Assembly (NCBI GenBank): GCA_035079385.1
Contig: JAVHKY010000003.1
Span: 9,341,501-9,405,500, forward strand
DNA: 64,000 nt
Source: Aspidiotus rigidus
Taxonomy: Eukaryota > Arthropoda > Insecta > Hemiptera > Diaspididae
Direction of reading: 5' to 3'
Shown here piece after piece: positions 35,447 through 47,590 of this stretch. The position numbers and the translations under genes were made by a program. The notes beneath the pieces are model-generated. The model worked only from the letters and a program-made list of their open reading frames with translations. It had not been told where the DNA came from and searched no databases. Position 1 is the stretch's first letter. Each line of letters starts with the position of its first letter.

Positions 35447-36515
35447 AATCTAATTTTGAGCGAATAAGACTTTTGTATAGAAGAAGGAGTAACTTTCTGT
35501 TGCAGCCTTTAGATGGATGAGATATGTATTTTATTATGTTTAGAGCGCGTGTGCATTTGGCTTTGAGGGTTTTAATGTGGGGGGCCCAGGTAAGTTTTTG
35601 GTCAAAATGTAAGCCGAGAAGTTTGCCGTAGTTACGAGATGGGATTTGGAAGTTTTGTAGAATTAGAGGAGGTAAGGAGGGGATAGGATTTCTTTTTTTG
35701 AAAATAACTGAGTAGGTTTTCGAGGAAGAAAATCTGAATCCTCTTTTTGATGTCCATGTAGTGATTGAGTTAAGGGTATCCTGTAGGAGTCTGTGAGCTC
35801 TTTGCGGATTTGCTGAACGGATACTGATGTTATAGTCATCAGCGAAAAGACGCTGGGTGAGGGGGGGGGGGGTTACACATTTGGTGATATCATTTATTGC
35901 TATTAGAAAAAGTAAGACACTGAAGACTTCTCCTTGCGGGACTCCATTTTGGACCGGAAGGGGAGGGGAGGTTATGTTATTGATTCTTACTAGAAGGGTT
36001 CGGTCGTTGAGAAAAGTTTGTAGGATGTTAGGGAGGTGGCCTCGGAGACCAATTTCATAAAGTTCGGTAGAGATGAGGTGTCTCCACACCCGGGGAAAGG
36101 CCTCTTGGAGATCAAAGAAGATAGAGTATAGGGAGGATTTGTTATTGGTGACATCGTTGATTTGAGATTGGAGATCATAAAGGGGTTGTATAGTGTTCCG
36201 TCCTTTTCTGAAGCCATATTGGAAGGGAGAGAGGATGTTATTGGATTCTAGATACCACAAGAGTCTTTTGTTCAGAATTTTTTGAAATAATTTGCCAAGA
36301 ACGCTAGAAAGGGCTATAGGGCGATATGAGGCAGGGAGAAGAGGGTCCGAGCCAGGTTTCAATATGGGGAGAATGATGACTGTTTTCCAGAAGATAGGAT
36401 AGGTGTTTTGTGAAAAAATAGAGTTGAATAAAGAAAGAAGATATAAGTGAGCGAATTTAGAGTTGAATAAAGAAAGAAGATGAGTGAGCGAGTTTGGATG
36501 GAGATTCTTTATCAT
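35331..36515 (-). pseudogene. LINE ORF2 N-terminal part: reverse transcriptase
   Basis: Reverse transcriptase palm motifs in order: YRPIALSSVLGKLFQKIL, motif A FFDLQEAFPRVW, motif B NGVPQGEVFSVLLF (usually GVPQGSVLSP, so altered), and motif C LFADDYNISI with both aspartates kept. A 39-bp in-frame tandem duplication gives two copies of LLSLFNS near the N end (36421-36490). The start shown is not a natural one, since RT sequence continues upstream to about 36.6 kb. Copying activity is doubtful because of the frameshift and the altered motif B. Confidence 0.8.
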
Positions 36516-36640
36516 GGCCGCGTGAATGTTGTCAAGTCCGGGGGAGGCGTTTCTCAGATTTTTATTTATAGTATTCGATAATTCGTTTTCGGAGATGGGT
36601 AGGTTGTATGGGAGATGTTTTCCAGAAATACATCAAATTT

Positions 36641-37475
36641 AGATTGTCTTTGTAGAGAAAACTGGGTTTTTCCTTTTACATTACAGCTACATTTTTGTAC
36701 GACGGCTTCCAGTGGCGTAACAGAAAATGTTGACATGTATGTGTCTTTGGGCTGCGGGTCAGTCTGAAATCTGCGTCACGCGACGCGACGCTTCATGACG
36801 TCATCAATGGCCTTGTCTTATTTTAGGGACTTGTACAAATTTCGACCTTTAGTCTTTATTATACTAGGCCTAATATATAGTATACAAGGCTTATACTCAC
36901 GAGACCTAATGACATTGGGCCTAAACTAAGCTGCTACAGTAAGTTTAGTCTTCATTATAATAACCTAATTACAGAATACTAGTCTTATACAAGACTAAGA
37001 AGGGGACAAACGAACGGAGCGAGTAAGCTATCAAAAGCTGTAGCTTAAAATATTGTATACTAAACGCATACCAGACCATGAAGGGGGAGAACGAGCGGAG
37101 CGAGTGACCCTCGGAAAGTAGCCTAAAATATTGTATACTGACTAGGTTATTATAATAGGGCTATAATGAAGGTTAAACTTTCTACAGCAGCCAAGTATAG
37201 AATCGATATTCCGATTCAACCAAGATCAATATATTGATATAATCGAGATATTTGTATCGATATAATCTACATTCATATATCTTCTTTATAGTGTATTTCT
37301 CTGCAAACGCCCAAAAACATATACGTGATTCAATATTTTTTCATGAAGTGGAAAAATTTACTTAAACTTTTTTGGGTGGTTGGAATAAAAAGTGCGAGAG
37401 AATAAATGTAACGAAAAATTTTTGGAAGAATTATTCAGAATAAAGTATGATATTTTATCTATTATGAAGGTGTTC
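36641..37475. repeat. Dispersed modules with ACGAGCGGAGCGAG boxes
   Basis: The part at 36750-36830 (TGTCTTTGGGCTG, then CGACGCTTCATGACGTCATC) resembles 56.24-56.32 kb. Two blocks with AACGAACGGAGCGAG and AACGAGCGGAGCGAG at about 37010 and 37090 match the 17.7-18.0 kb modules. TATACTAG-type words lie between them. No coding content. Confidence 0.55.
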
Positions 37476-37489
37476 ACCCAAAATATGCA

Positions 37490-39949
37490 GCCCATGGAGG
37501 AGCTGCCCTCTATATCCGGAACACTATATCACATCATGAAATCAACCCCTACTGCACCGAACCCATTCAAGCAGCAGGCATAGCCACTAGGTTCCACTGT
37601 GGCACTGAACTTGTCAGTTTACAGTCCGCCAAAACACAAGATCACTGCCGATCAGTACACTCACTTCTTCAACCACCTGGGAGGCAAATGGATCATTGGT
37701 GGTGAATTTAATGCCAAGCATCCTTACTGGGGATCTCGCACTACTACAACTAAAGGCCGCCAATTATGGCAGGCCACAGCTAACGTCAACGCAAAGTGCC
37801 TCACCAATGGTAAATCAACGCACTGGCCCCGCGATCCTGACAAAATACCAGACTGCATTGATTTTTTTATCATGAGAGCAGTATCGGCCAACTATACTAA
37901 GATCATGAACATTGATGACCTGTCCTCAGATCACTCGCCACTTATCCCAACACTTGGCGATTCCATTATACGCAAACAGATGGCTCCTAAACTTACTAAC
38001 AAACATACAGACTGGGATACTTTTCGTGACGGTGTGAATAATAATGTTAACCTCCGCATACGGCTGAAATCGCCACACAAACTAGAGGCAGCAGTTGATT
38101 CCTTCACTAAACTGCTCCAACGTGAAGCCAAATTGGCCACACCCACGAATTCACAAGGACAACACTATCATGTGTGCTATCCCAAGGAAATCCTGGAACT
38201 GGTCAAGAAACGCAGGCAAGCGCGGCACCGCTGGCAGCTGTCGCGCAACCCTCTGCACAAGCAGGCATTTAATAATCTCTGTAAACTGGCCAAAACACGT
38301 ATCTGTGAGCACAACAATGATTCCTTCAACCACTTTGTAACCACTCTGGGAGCCACAGAAGCCACTGATTACTCACTCTGGAAGGTAGCTCGTTCGTTAA
38401 ATAAGCCATCAGACTACATTTCCCCATTGAAACATCCAAACAATACTTGGGCGAGAACGGATAAAGAGAAAGCTGAAATCTATGCCGAGCACCTTGAGCA
38501 AAGATTCCAACCTAATGATATTGTCACCGATATCTCTCCTGACCTCTGCCTAGCAGAGGAGCAGGTAGTTGACTTATTTTCTCCAAGAGAAATCAAAACT
38601 ATGATTAAAAAGAAACATAACCCTAAGAAAGCACCTGGGCATGATCAAATTTCGGCTCGTATTCTACAAGAGCTGCCACGCGAAGGCCTAGTAATGTTGA
38701 CCTACTTATATAATGCAGTTCTGATACTGCAATATGTACCAAAACAGTGGAAGTTGGTGAGAATAATCATGATTCCTAAAGAGGGTAAACCGCCAGAAAT
38801 ACCCAGCTCGTATCGTCCAATATCCCTGCTTTCAGTTCTTTCTAAACTATTTGAGAAGCTTTACATGAGACGTTTACTGGGAATAATCATAAACCAGAAC
38901 CTAATCCCAGACCACCAGTTTGGATTCAGAAACAGGCACTCTACCATTGAACAGGTTCATCGTGTTGGAGCAGCAATTAGCATTAGAAGAAAAAAAGTTC
39001 TGCCATCCGTATTTCTAGATGTTAGTCAAGCCTTTGACCGAGTTTGGATCTCCGGACTTCTCCACAAAATCAGCAAACACTTTCCAACTTGTCATGATTG
39101 TGCAAATTTTATCATCTTACCTTCGCGACAGAAGATTCTATGTTCACTATGGAAAAGCTGACTCTTCTGACAAGCAAATAGCAGCGGGTGTACCACAGGG
39201 CAGTGTTCTTGGTCCCCTGCTGTATGTACTATAAACTGCAGACATTCCAGAGCAAGATGACTCCACACTAGCCACATTTGCATACGACACCGCTATACTT
39301 GCTATGCATGAAGACTACCCTACTGCAGTCACCAATTTGCAGAGAGCTGTCAACAAAGTTGAGGAATGGACCACCAGGTGGAAAATCCAAACTAACGCAT
39401 CCAAGACTGTCCGTATTGACTTTGCTCTTAGAAATCATGGATATGATCCCACATATATAAATAATGAACCTGTACAGCGGGCTGACTGCACCCGATATTT
39501 AGGCTTACACTTGGACTGTAAGCTAAATTGGAAAGCGCACATAATCAAGAAAAGAGAGCAACTCAAACTCCGCTTTCGCACCATGTTTTGGATGCTCAGA
39601 GCTAAGAGTCGGTTATCACTCTGGAATAAAAGGCTAATATGTCATGATCCTTCGCCCCATTTGGACGTATGGAATACCATTATGTGGCTCGGCAGCAAGT
39701 AGCAGCATAGAAATTTTACAGCGATTCCAAAACAACGCACTCCGTAAAATCACAGGAGCACCGTGGTATATTACAAACCAGCAGTTGCACGAAGACCTGG
39801 CTTTGGAAACTGTCCAGAAAATCGCATCAAAAGCCACGACAAGGTACATCAAACGACTCCACGGCCACCCAAACATAGAGGCACTTCAGCTACTGGAACA
39901 ACCATCTACCCAACAACTAAAGCGTAAGCCCATAGCGGGCATTGAATAG
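37490..39949 (+). pseudogene. Jockey-like ORF2: endonuclease and RT, broken
   Basis: ORF2 of the Jockey-like LINE. The endonuclease part shows HGGAALYIRNTISHHE, then, after a shift near 37.6 kb, GGEFNAKHPYWGSR and SSDHSPLIP. The RT part shows SSYRPISLLSVLSKLFEKL, motif A VFLDVSQAFDRVW and motif B GVPQGSVLGPLLY. Motif C reads TFAYDTAIL, with Tyr replacing the first catalytic Asp of FADD. Lesions: a shift near 37595, a shift near 39060-39090, a stop at 39232-39234 and a shift near 39640. The C-terminal part (39644-39949) is readable. No function remains. Confidence 0.85.
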
Positions 39950-40006
39950 TTACTTATACTCAAGGCACACTCGCTGCTAGAAATTCATCTCCTAATATTA
40001 AGTTGT

Positions 40007-40023
40007 AGTATAGAAGTGGTTGC
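40007..40023 (+). repeat. Target-site duplication, left copy (17 bp)
   Basis: AGTATAGAAGTGGTTGC is present here and identically at 43005-43021. It marks the insertion of the R1-clade LINE into the Jockey-like 3' UTR. Joining the flanks across it restores a continuous 3' UTR. Confidence 0.9.
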
Positions 40024-43004
40024 CTCAGAGTGCCTAGCCCGAAAAATAGAAGGCTGGGCGGTACTGGACAAGGAGCTTTCTGGGAGCGACCACCGGTGTA
40101 TCGGCTTCTCCATCCGCCGGGAAGTTGAGGTCGCTGCTCCACAAAAGCTGGTATGAAATTGGGCCGTTAGGAAGCTGAATAGCGACCGTTTGAAGGCTAG
40201 CTATCTTGCTCTCACATAAGATCAAGAAGAAGAGCAAGAAGGCAATGCGAGGGTGGTAGCAGAGAGGATGATCAAGACTGTCACCAAAGCTTGCGATGTA
40301 GCCATGCCCAGGCAAGGTCCACCAAAGAAGAGGAGGGCTGTTTACTGGTGGACCAACAAGATTGCCGAATTGAGAAAAGAGTGCAACCGTCAGCGCCTGA
40401 TATACCAGCGTGGTAGTGGCCGCGAAGGGGCGCGGGCGGCTGCACCCGAATACCAGCTGGCTCGTAAAAGGCTGAAGAAGGCCATCAAGGACAGCAAGAG
40501 TGCTGCATGGCGAGAGCTATGTGAGATGGCAGATGACGACCCATTTGGAAAGCCTTATAAGTTAGTGCTGAAGAAGCTCAAAGGCCTCTCAGCAATGAGC
40601 CGAATGGAGCCGGATGTTGTGGGTCAAATCATTGATGGCTTGTTCCCACAGCAGCCACCACCAATGGTAACGCTACCAATAGTAGAAGAGGATGGTATAT
40701 CCCTCCTAGGCACCGAGGAGGTTGATGCAGCAGTCAATAGACTGCGGGGTAAGTATTGGAAGGCTCCAGGCCCGGATGAGATTCCAAATCCAGTGTGGAG
40801 CGCCATACATTCAGTTGACCCAGCACTGCTTGTTGATACATTCAATGCGGCAATTGTTGGGGGACTGTTCCCTGTGCGATGGAAGAAAGCCAGGCTAGCG
40901 TTGATCGATAAGAAGGATAAACCACCTGGTCTACCATCCTCTTATCGTCCACTTTGTCTGCTAGACAATGTTGGGAAACTTCTAGAAAGAGTGATAGCCA
41001 ATCGTTTGGAGAGCTATCTGAAGGAAAGAGATATAATCTCCGATAGCCAGTACGGTTTTCAAACAGGACGCTGCACATCAGATGCTGGGATCCGACTGAA
41101 GAGGATAGCCAAGTCAGCAATTGATATGCGTCAGTTTTGCGCAGCCGTCAGCCTCGACATAAGAAATGCGTTCAATTCAATCCCATGGAAGATGATATTG
41201 GAAGCTCTTGTGAACGCAGGAGTGCCCGCATACCGCTCAGGATGATCAGCAGCTATCTTAGCTGCCGTGAAATCCAAGCAGAGACGTCTGCTGGTACAGT
41301 AAAGCGCCCTGTTACTTGTGGGGTGCCGCAGGGGTCGGTCCTTGGGCCGCTTTTGTGGTGCGTCGCATTTAACGGAATCTTTAAGGTGAAGCTGCCACCG
41401 GGGGTTAAGCTTATCTGCTATGCGGATGACACCCTGGTGGTATGCACCGCCGAAACAACTGTAGCGGTGGAGAGCAGGGTAAACCGGGCCCTAGAGGATG
41501 TGACGCGTTGGATCGAGTCGGCTGGACTTGAACTAGCAGCAAGTAAGACAGAGACCATTTTATTCACGACCCGTCGGAAGTTCAAGCCACCCACCTTTCG
41601 CCTGCGAGGTGTGGAAATTGAAACCAAGAAGCAAATGAAATACCTGGGCATCTGGTTTGACTCAACGCTGAGCTTCAGGCACAATTTCCTGATGGCAGCG
41701 GAAAAGGCGGGCCGGGTAGTTGGATACCTAGCCGCCTTATGAGGAACCTGGAAGGACCGAGAGGAGCAAAGAGAAGGATCATGATGAGCACCGCCTTGTC
41801 GATCCTCCTATATGGTGCGCCAGTATAGGCCGACTGCATGAAGATACCATACCGAAGAAGAGAGATGGTAAAGATCCAACGAAGAGCTGCGCTGAGGTGT
41901 GTTAGTGCCTACCGCACTGTCTCGACGGAGGCTCTTTGTGTATTAGCACGTTCACCACCAATCAAGCTCCTTGCTGAGGAGAGAGTGGTGGTGTTCGAAG
42001 CAAAGAAGAGAACGACGACCAACCGAGAAGCTTTACGGGTCAAGCAGGAGGCCAGGCGCTCCTTGCTTGTAAAGTGGAAAGCAAGAATTGCCCAGAGTGA
42101 GCTGGGTACATGGACAACCCGTGTGCTAATACGCGACCTTGATGAGTGGATGAACCGACACCATGGTCAGCTGAACTTTCACCTGACGCAGGTGTTAAGC
42201 GGCCATGGCTGCTTCAACAAGTACCTTCACGAGAAGTTAAGGAAAGTTGAGCAGGCAACGTGTTCGCACTGTAACTAAGGGCGGGATGATGGACCACAAC
42301 ACACCTTATTTGAGTGTGAGGCGTGGAGGCGTGAGCGGGACGAGCTTATAGTCGGTCTCTTCAAGAGATCGGGGTAGATGAAGCGCTCGACCCGAGTAGC
42401 CTGGTACCCACCATGCTAGGTTCCAAAGAAGCATGGAACCAGGTGTCTGCATTTGCGGCCACCATCATGAAGAGGAAGATGGACCAGGAATGGAATAGGC
42501 AAATGCAGAACCACGCTATGGCCTACTCAACACCTGTGTACCATCAACATCCAGATCTGCAGGAAGAAGAGGAAGAAGGATACCATCCAAATTGTTAGGG
42601 CCTTTATAGTTGTTGAAAGAATCTCAAGTTTATATGGTTGCTCCGCGTTCTCTATTCCGGTGAACTTACTACGGTACGTTCACTGTTCATACGAATATGT
42701 CTAACGAGCACCATACAGTGAGATTCACGCAACAGCGACTTACTACGCCTAATGTGATGTGATAGTGTCGTTTTTGTGATGTGAGTTTTCTCTAGTGCTG
42801 TTCTTTTTGTGCGTGCCAGGGGGGCATCGCAGCTTGGCGGTTGCCGAGTAGAAGAGGGGGTTCGCGTAGGAGATTCCTCCTTCACTGAAGTTATACCCGA
42901 AAGGGTCGATTCCGGTGTTGGAGGAAACAATATTAAATGCATACGCAACCCGCACCTACTCCTTTATGGATGACGGGCGGTGCTGCACATGCGACACACA
43001 AGCG
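40024..43004 (+). mobile_element. R1-clade LINE, 5' truncated, nested
   Basis: A 2981-bp insertion between two copies of the 17-bp target-site duplication. It begins in the last part of the endonuclease (ELSGSDHRCIGF), continues through reverse transcriptase and a C-terminal zinc-binding region, and has a 3' UTR of about 400 bp (42600-43004) without a poly(A) tail. R1-clade LINEs are best known from rDNA, but this copy sits in another LINE, so either the family is not site-specific or this was an off-target event. Confidence 0.88.
40060..42360 (+). pseudogene. R1-clade ORF2: RT and zinc-binding tail, broken
   Basis: Motifs in order: SDHRCIGF (endonuclease end), KYWKAPGPDEIPNPVW, SSYRPLCLLDNVGKLLERV, motif A AVSLDIRNAFNSIPW, motif B TCGVPQGSVLGPLLW, motif C CYADDTLVV with both Asp intact, then KQMKYLGIWFDSTLSF. 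The C-terminal CX2C region CSHCN is followed by a stop and then QHTLFEC, completing a CCHC pattern. Lesions: stops near 40157 and 40218, a shift near 41230, a shift near 41740, a stop (41827) where related proteins usually have Trp, a stop at 42276-42278, and another after about 42370. The RT is otherwise well preserved, so the copy is fairly recent. Confidence 0.85.
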
Positions 43005-43021
43005 AGTATAGAAGTGGTTGC
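43005..43021 (+). repeat. Target-site duplication, right copy (17 bp)
   Basis: Identical to 40007-40023. The Jockey-like 3' UTR resumes immediately afterwards with ACTATTAGC. Confidence 0.9.
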
Positions 43022-43110
43022 ACTATTAGCTAAGTAAAGTCAACTATGCCATATCTGCCCTACCTATGTAAATGCCACTAGGCAGTTCATATAATGATCT
43101 ATTACATTAA

Positions 43111-43149
<39 letters not shown>
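43111..43149 (+). repeat. TA microsatellite at the Jockey-like 3' end
   Basis: About 19 TA units after a short A run. This is probably the grown 3' tail of the Jockey-like element. Confidence 0.85.
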
Positions 43150-43152
<3 letters not shown>

Positions 43153-43159
43153 GGTGTTC

Positions 43160-46100
43160 GACCCAGGCATTGGGGATAAGCGGAGTAAGCAACTGCTTGT
43201 AGAGAATAAATTCACGAGCCACAAATATTGAAATTCATTGGGCTTGTTGTTTTCGGGGAAGGATGGCAAAAATTAAGTGCGATCAGAATTTGTATTTCAC
43301 TCTCCTAGAATTGATCTCAATCTGATAAAAATTGAAAATTCCAAAGGAACGACAGACAGGAGACGTTTCCAACGAATAACCCACGTCGAACAGGTTTCTA
43401 AACGAGATGGTAAACCGCTCCTTATTAGCATGAAGTCTCATGTGAAGCGAACTTACACTCAGAAAAAATGGCTTGTAAAATTATTTTTAAAAATAATTAC
43501 TCAGAACGACAGCATTTCAAACTTTGATTTGTTCGTACATCAAAAAAAAGAGATGAATTTGAAAAGAGTTTTAGGATACTCGTATACTTAGATATTGGAA
43601 TATTCACGGAATTTCTTCTAATATATTGTCTCAACGTACTCAAATTCTTATTACAATCAGGGGTGGGGTACAACTATCTCGAAATACATTCTTTTCGGAA
43701 ACGTCGTTTAAACCTATACTTTCAAAAGCGCAAAAATCTATCCAGAATTCCGCTGCTGTCACGTCTTCTGCTCACCTGCATAAACAAACATTTTCCTCTG
43801 GAGCGTTCAAATTTGAAAGCAACGTTTTTATTGAGGAAATTGCTTCAGTTAGTTTGATAAAATTGCCAAAAGCGGAATACGCCGCCAGACTTCTACCGTA
43901 TAAAAACTAGAATGATAACTTATGTTATTACTTTTTTCTGCTCTTTGTTTTCTTCTTCACGTATAGGTGTTTGCGTTTTCTCATCGTAAAGCGGTTTGAA
44001 AAGTTACTACGAAACTCACGTTTTCAAATTACACCGACGAATGGGCGAAAAAATAATTCTTATTTCAAAGTTGAATTGACAGCTTAGCCTTCTATTAGTA
44101 TACCGGCGGAAATTGCTTCGTAAATTTTCATTTAGCTTGAATATTTTCACTTTTTCCTCCGAAAATGGCTTTACCCTACTTTGAAAAAACCACACGCCGT
44201 ATAACAGACACGTATTTCTTACTTTTTCTTCGGGAACAAATTTATTTCATTTTTCGACATCGCGACCGCATTACCACACGTATATATGGTTCAGATGGAA
44301 GCTGGTATCGAGAAATTGTGAAGTGAGTTGTCGAAATACGTCTTTCGAAATTGAATAATTAATGAACGGTATAATATATAGGGAATATGCGGGGCTATAA
44401 ATCACTACTATAAGGAGGCCTATTCTATGAAGGAAAAACTTGAAATCTTTTTCGGATACTTGACATAATGAAAGCTCGAAAGATTCTAACCTTGGGCTCG
44501 TATGATCGTCGATGGTCTTTCAGCCATTTCCAACAGGAATATTCTTTTGGGGCCCACAAATGTATAGCTGGATAAAGTCTGTACCGTCTTGTGAAAAAAT
44601 ATATACCTACAAAAAGTTCGCGCAAAGTGTCGTTTGTTAAATGAAATAAGCTCTGTTGTGAAGTTGTAAATCCGCTCATTCTCCGGGGTAACATCTGGCC
44701 GTGGTTATTACTACGCTCATTAGCTAACTGGTCTCGATGTGATTCTTCCGTTAAAAAGGTTTCATCCACCAGAATTGAAATTCACCCTGTAATGTACGTA
44801 CCCCTGTAATGTACGTACGTAGTGTGCATTATACACGAAAAATTCTGATTCACCGAAACCAAAACTATAGGTTAAATTATAGTGTGCTGGCACTAATTGA
44901 TAGGAAGAACAGAATCGTGTTACGTTTAGTAAGTGCAATTGAATTTATGGTAGACGTCGGCCCTGTAAAATTCAAAGGCAAAATCGAATTACGAATGCAA
45001 CGCCCATACTAATACCACAAAATCATTCTCATCCTTCTCACAAGTAAGCCTATCTTGCAAATTACCTTATTTTACAAAATAAGTTACAACTTTGCGCGAC
45101 GACTATTAAGGCGTACCTTACACATTTCGATAGTTGGCAACCGCCAGCTTTCGATATTTCTTTTTGAGAATATATGCGTTTGTCGTTCCAAATAAACGTG
45201 CTGGAGAACGTTGTGTAATGAATTTAGAACCAATTTACACACAAAGAAGCAGAAACTCGAGCTCGCGATAAAAACTTTTTTTCATCATCAGTCATGACAC
45301 GAAATTTCTCCATTTCTTAATGCTTATACCTATAAATGTCGAGTATACCTCTCTATCAAACTACATTCCATTAAATTGAATAATCGATTAATTTTCCGTC
45401 TTTTGTATTAAATTAATACGAAAAGGAAAAGGTATATATAATGATTGTATGCACAGGAGCGTAAGATATCCGCAGTATTTTTACGACTTTTCGACTTCCC
45501 CACCGAGTTCAAATTGCGATGTGTTTTAATGATGGAACGATAGAAGTTTTCGTATTCGAGGGAATTACAAAGAAAATTTACGCGAGTAAGAGAGTAACAA
45601 AATTCTTGAAAAACTTACTACCGCTGGTATCGTATTTGTTTTTGCTGTTAGAATGGCGCTATGTAGTAGAGCACGACAGAATAAACAATCGGTTTTCTCG
45701 ATAAAGTAGGTACGCGGATGGTATCAACTTTATATTTAGTTTCGATTAAACGTGACGGAAAATATGGTAAGCCTGATGAAAACATCACAGAATACATCCG
45801 GCCGTCAAAGTTCAAGAAATCGTTAACTCAAATAAACAGATCCAAAGGATAAACGAGGACAGGTACACGAAATTATCAGACTTCTTTCTTAGTAAAATCA
45901 TTCATTCAAACTGCTTGTGTCTTTCATTCTCTTTCTTCAGTCTTTCGTTTCTTCTTTCTTTATTCTTCCTCCCCCCACTCCTCTCTTTTTGATTTTTCAA
46001 CAGTAAATATCATTTATGAGAAGGGTATTTTGCAACACTATATTATATTGAGAAGAAGGGCACGATTATATAATGAGAATTTTATTTCTATTATACTGTA

Positions 46101-46300
46101 GTGACTTACAAGAGAGGTGGGATTTGAAAAAATCTCATAAATTACAAGGAAAAAAAAAAAATTTTATTTTTAAGATTGTTTTTATTTTAAGGTGGTGCCG
46201 ACAAAAGTCCGTGGACCAATTACTGCCGACACCACCTTTACATACTTTATATGTGTACACTTGAATACTAATAATAATAACAATAATTCTAATAATTAAT
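43160..46300. other. Unassigned sequence
   Basis: It has several frames of 60-115 codons (for example 43277-43591, 43626-43910 and 44425-44769) without recognised domains. CpG is less depleted here and A/T runs are fewer than in nearby repeats, so old coding or regulatory DNA is possible, but nothing is firm. I see no RNA gene. Confidence 0.35.
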
Positions 46301-46319
46301 TAATAGAGAAAAAAAAAAA

Positions 46320-46495
46320 AAAATTACACATACATACACACACACGTGTACGCCTGCAAGGGCTGTTCTCGCAAATTTCTAAACCACTAACGGGATGTGC
46401 AGTTGCACGTGCACGTCCAGCATTTGGGGGAGGAGGGTGTACTCGCAAATTTTCAAATTAGGGGTACAGTAAGACAAAAGACATAAAATACATAA
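46320..46495 (+). repeat. GTACTCGCAAATTT repeat family, copy 1
   Basis: It contains GCAGTTGCACGTGCACGTCC, a G-rich patch, GTGTACTCGCAAATTTTC and GGGGTACAGTAAGACAAAAG. The same order appears inverted at 50225-50345 and in part at 47520-47590. An unnamed dispersed repeat. Confidence 0.6.
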
Positions 46496-46689
46496 TGTAA
46501 ATTCATCAATTTTTAAAAATTCGTAGAGGAATCAGGTATCAACCTAAAAATCTGAAACTGGGTACGAATAGACAACTCACTATGCTCTACTTATTAAAAA
46601 AATTTTCTGGCATAGCCAAATAAATGAAAATCATGTTCCATGTCTTTTATATTTTATCAGTCATCTTGAAATATTTCAGTCTAGGCTTC

Positions 46690-47015
46690 TACTAGGTCAA
46701 GTGTTCGTGAGATATTATTCGTTTACCCCTTTACCTATCTTGGAGTCGTATAAGTCTTCTATGAGAAATATGAGGTAGCGCGAACGAGCGGAGCGAGCGG
46801 CAAATTTTCTTATAACCGATATTATTCGTTTACCCCTTTATCTATCTTGGCGTCGTAAGGTAATTGTGGGTGTTCTATATTTTGAGGTATCAACTTTCGT
46901 GGGGCGAACGTGCGATCTTGCTGTTGTATTGGAATGGTATGAGAAAATTCAAGTCTTCTATGAGAAATATGAGGTAGCGCGAACTCGCTCCGCTCGTTCG
47001 CCCCCTGTCTCGCTG
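46690..47015 (+). repeat. Tandem modules with GAACGAGCGGAGCGAG boxes
   Basis: The phrase TCTTCTATGAGAAATATGAG occurs at about 46756 and 46953. TTATTCGTTTACCCCTTTA-type sequence occurs at about 46718 and 46825. The box is in plus orientation at about 46790 and inverted at about 46983. No gene. Confidence 0.6.
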
Positions 47016-47039
47016 TTGTATTGGAATGGTATGAGACAA

Positions 47040-47110
47040 TTCAAGTCTAGGGGACTTGGAAAAATTTCGACTATCCAGCCATATATGATAGGAAGAGGGA
47101 CTTGAAAAAT
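47040..47110 (+). repeat. Isolated 45-bp-type units
   Basis: One and a half units of the foldback family (GGGACTTGGAAAAATTTCGA, then CCATATATGATAGGA) are followed at once by ATTT-rich sequence. Confidence 0.7.
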
Positions 47111-47114
47111 TTTC

Positions 47115-47282
47115 TAATTATTAATTATATTCATTATTTAATTATTTATTTATTTAATTATTTAATTATTTCTTTCTTTATTTATTTCATTATTTAATTA
47201 TTTAATTATTAATTAATTAATTATTTATTATTATTACGCGGGGTGTACTCGCGAATTTCTGAATCACCCACGGGGTAGAGAC

Positions 47283-47317
<35 letters not shown>

Positions 47318-47590
47318 TTATTAATTATTATTATTACGCGGGGTGTACTCGCGAATTTCTGAATCACCCGCGGGGTAGAGATTTTCTAATTATTAATTAT
47401 ATTAATTATTTAATCATTTATTTATTTAATTACTTAATTATTTAATTATTAATTAATTAATTATTTATTATTATTACGCGGGGTGTACTCCCACGGGTAG
47501 AGATTTCTCTTGACGGGGGGGAGGGGGGGGGGTGTACTCGCGAGTTTCAAAATCGGGGTCCGGCGAGAGAAAAGACGTGGAACATGTCAA
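47115..47590 (+). repeat. ATTT/ATTA-rich macrosatellite, at least three units
   Basis: Long TTAATTATTTATT-type tracts alternate with the GC-rich insert ACGCGGGGTGTACTCGCGAA at about 47235, 47336 and 47476, and a related block at 47520-47590. The insert is the GTACTCGC repeat family. Repeat length varies between about 100 and 140 bp because the AT tracts differ in length. Confidence 0.75.

Larger units (their letters stand above)
33919..36640 (-). mobile_element. LINE with RNase H, 5' truncated
   Basis: Non-LTR retrotransposon on the minus strand. A 39-nt T run at 33919-33957 is its poly(A) tail. A 3' UTR (33958-34168) follows, and upstream lie RNase H and reverse transcriptase. Sequence related to the RT start (ASPGLDNIHA) is readable up to about 36.6 kb, so the endonuclease is missing. 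The presence of RNase H points to the I-like group of LINEs, but no finer assignment is safe. CAAATTT beside the tail and near 36637 could be a short target duplication, but it is too short to trust. Confidence 0.8.
37476..43146 (+). mobile_element. Jockey-like LINE interrupted by an R1-clade LINE
   Basis: The element is flanked by an exact 13-bp duplication TATGAAGGTGTTC (37463-37475 and 43147-43159). It starts inside the endonuclease (5' truncated), carries a broken ORF2 to 39949, and its 3' UTR resumes after the nested R1-clade element, ending in AAAAAATATATA-type sequence. The last three bases of the right duplication could also belong to the TA run. The clear duplication shows target-primed insertion. 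Confidence 0.85.

Noticed and set aside
33919..36640. Reliable target-site duplication for the minus-strand LINE
   Set aside because: Only CAAATTT is shared near the two edges; too short and AT-rich to separate from chance.
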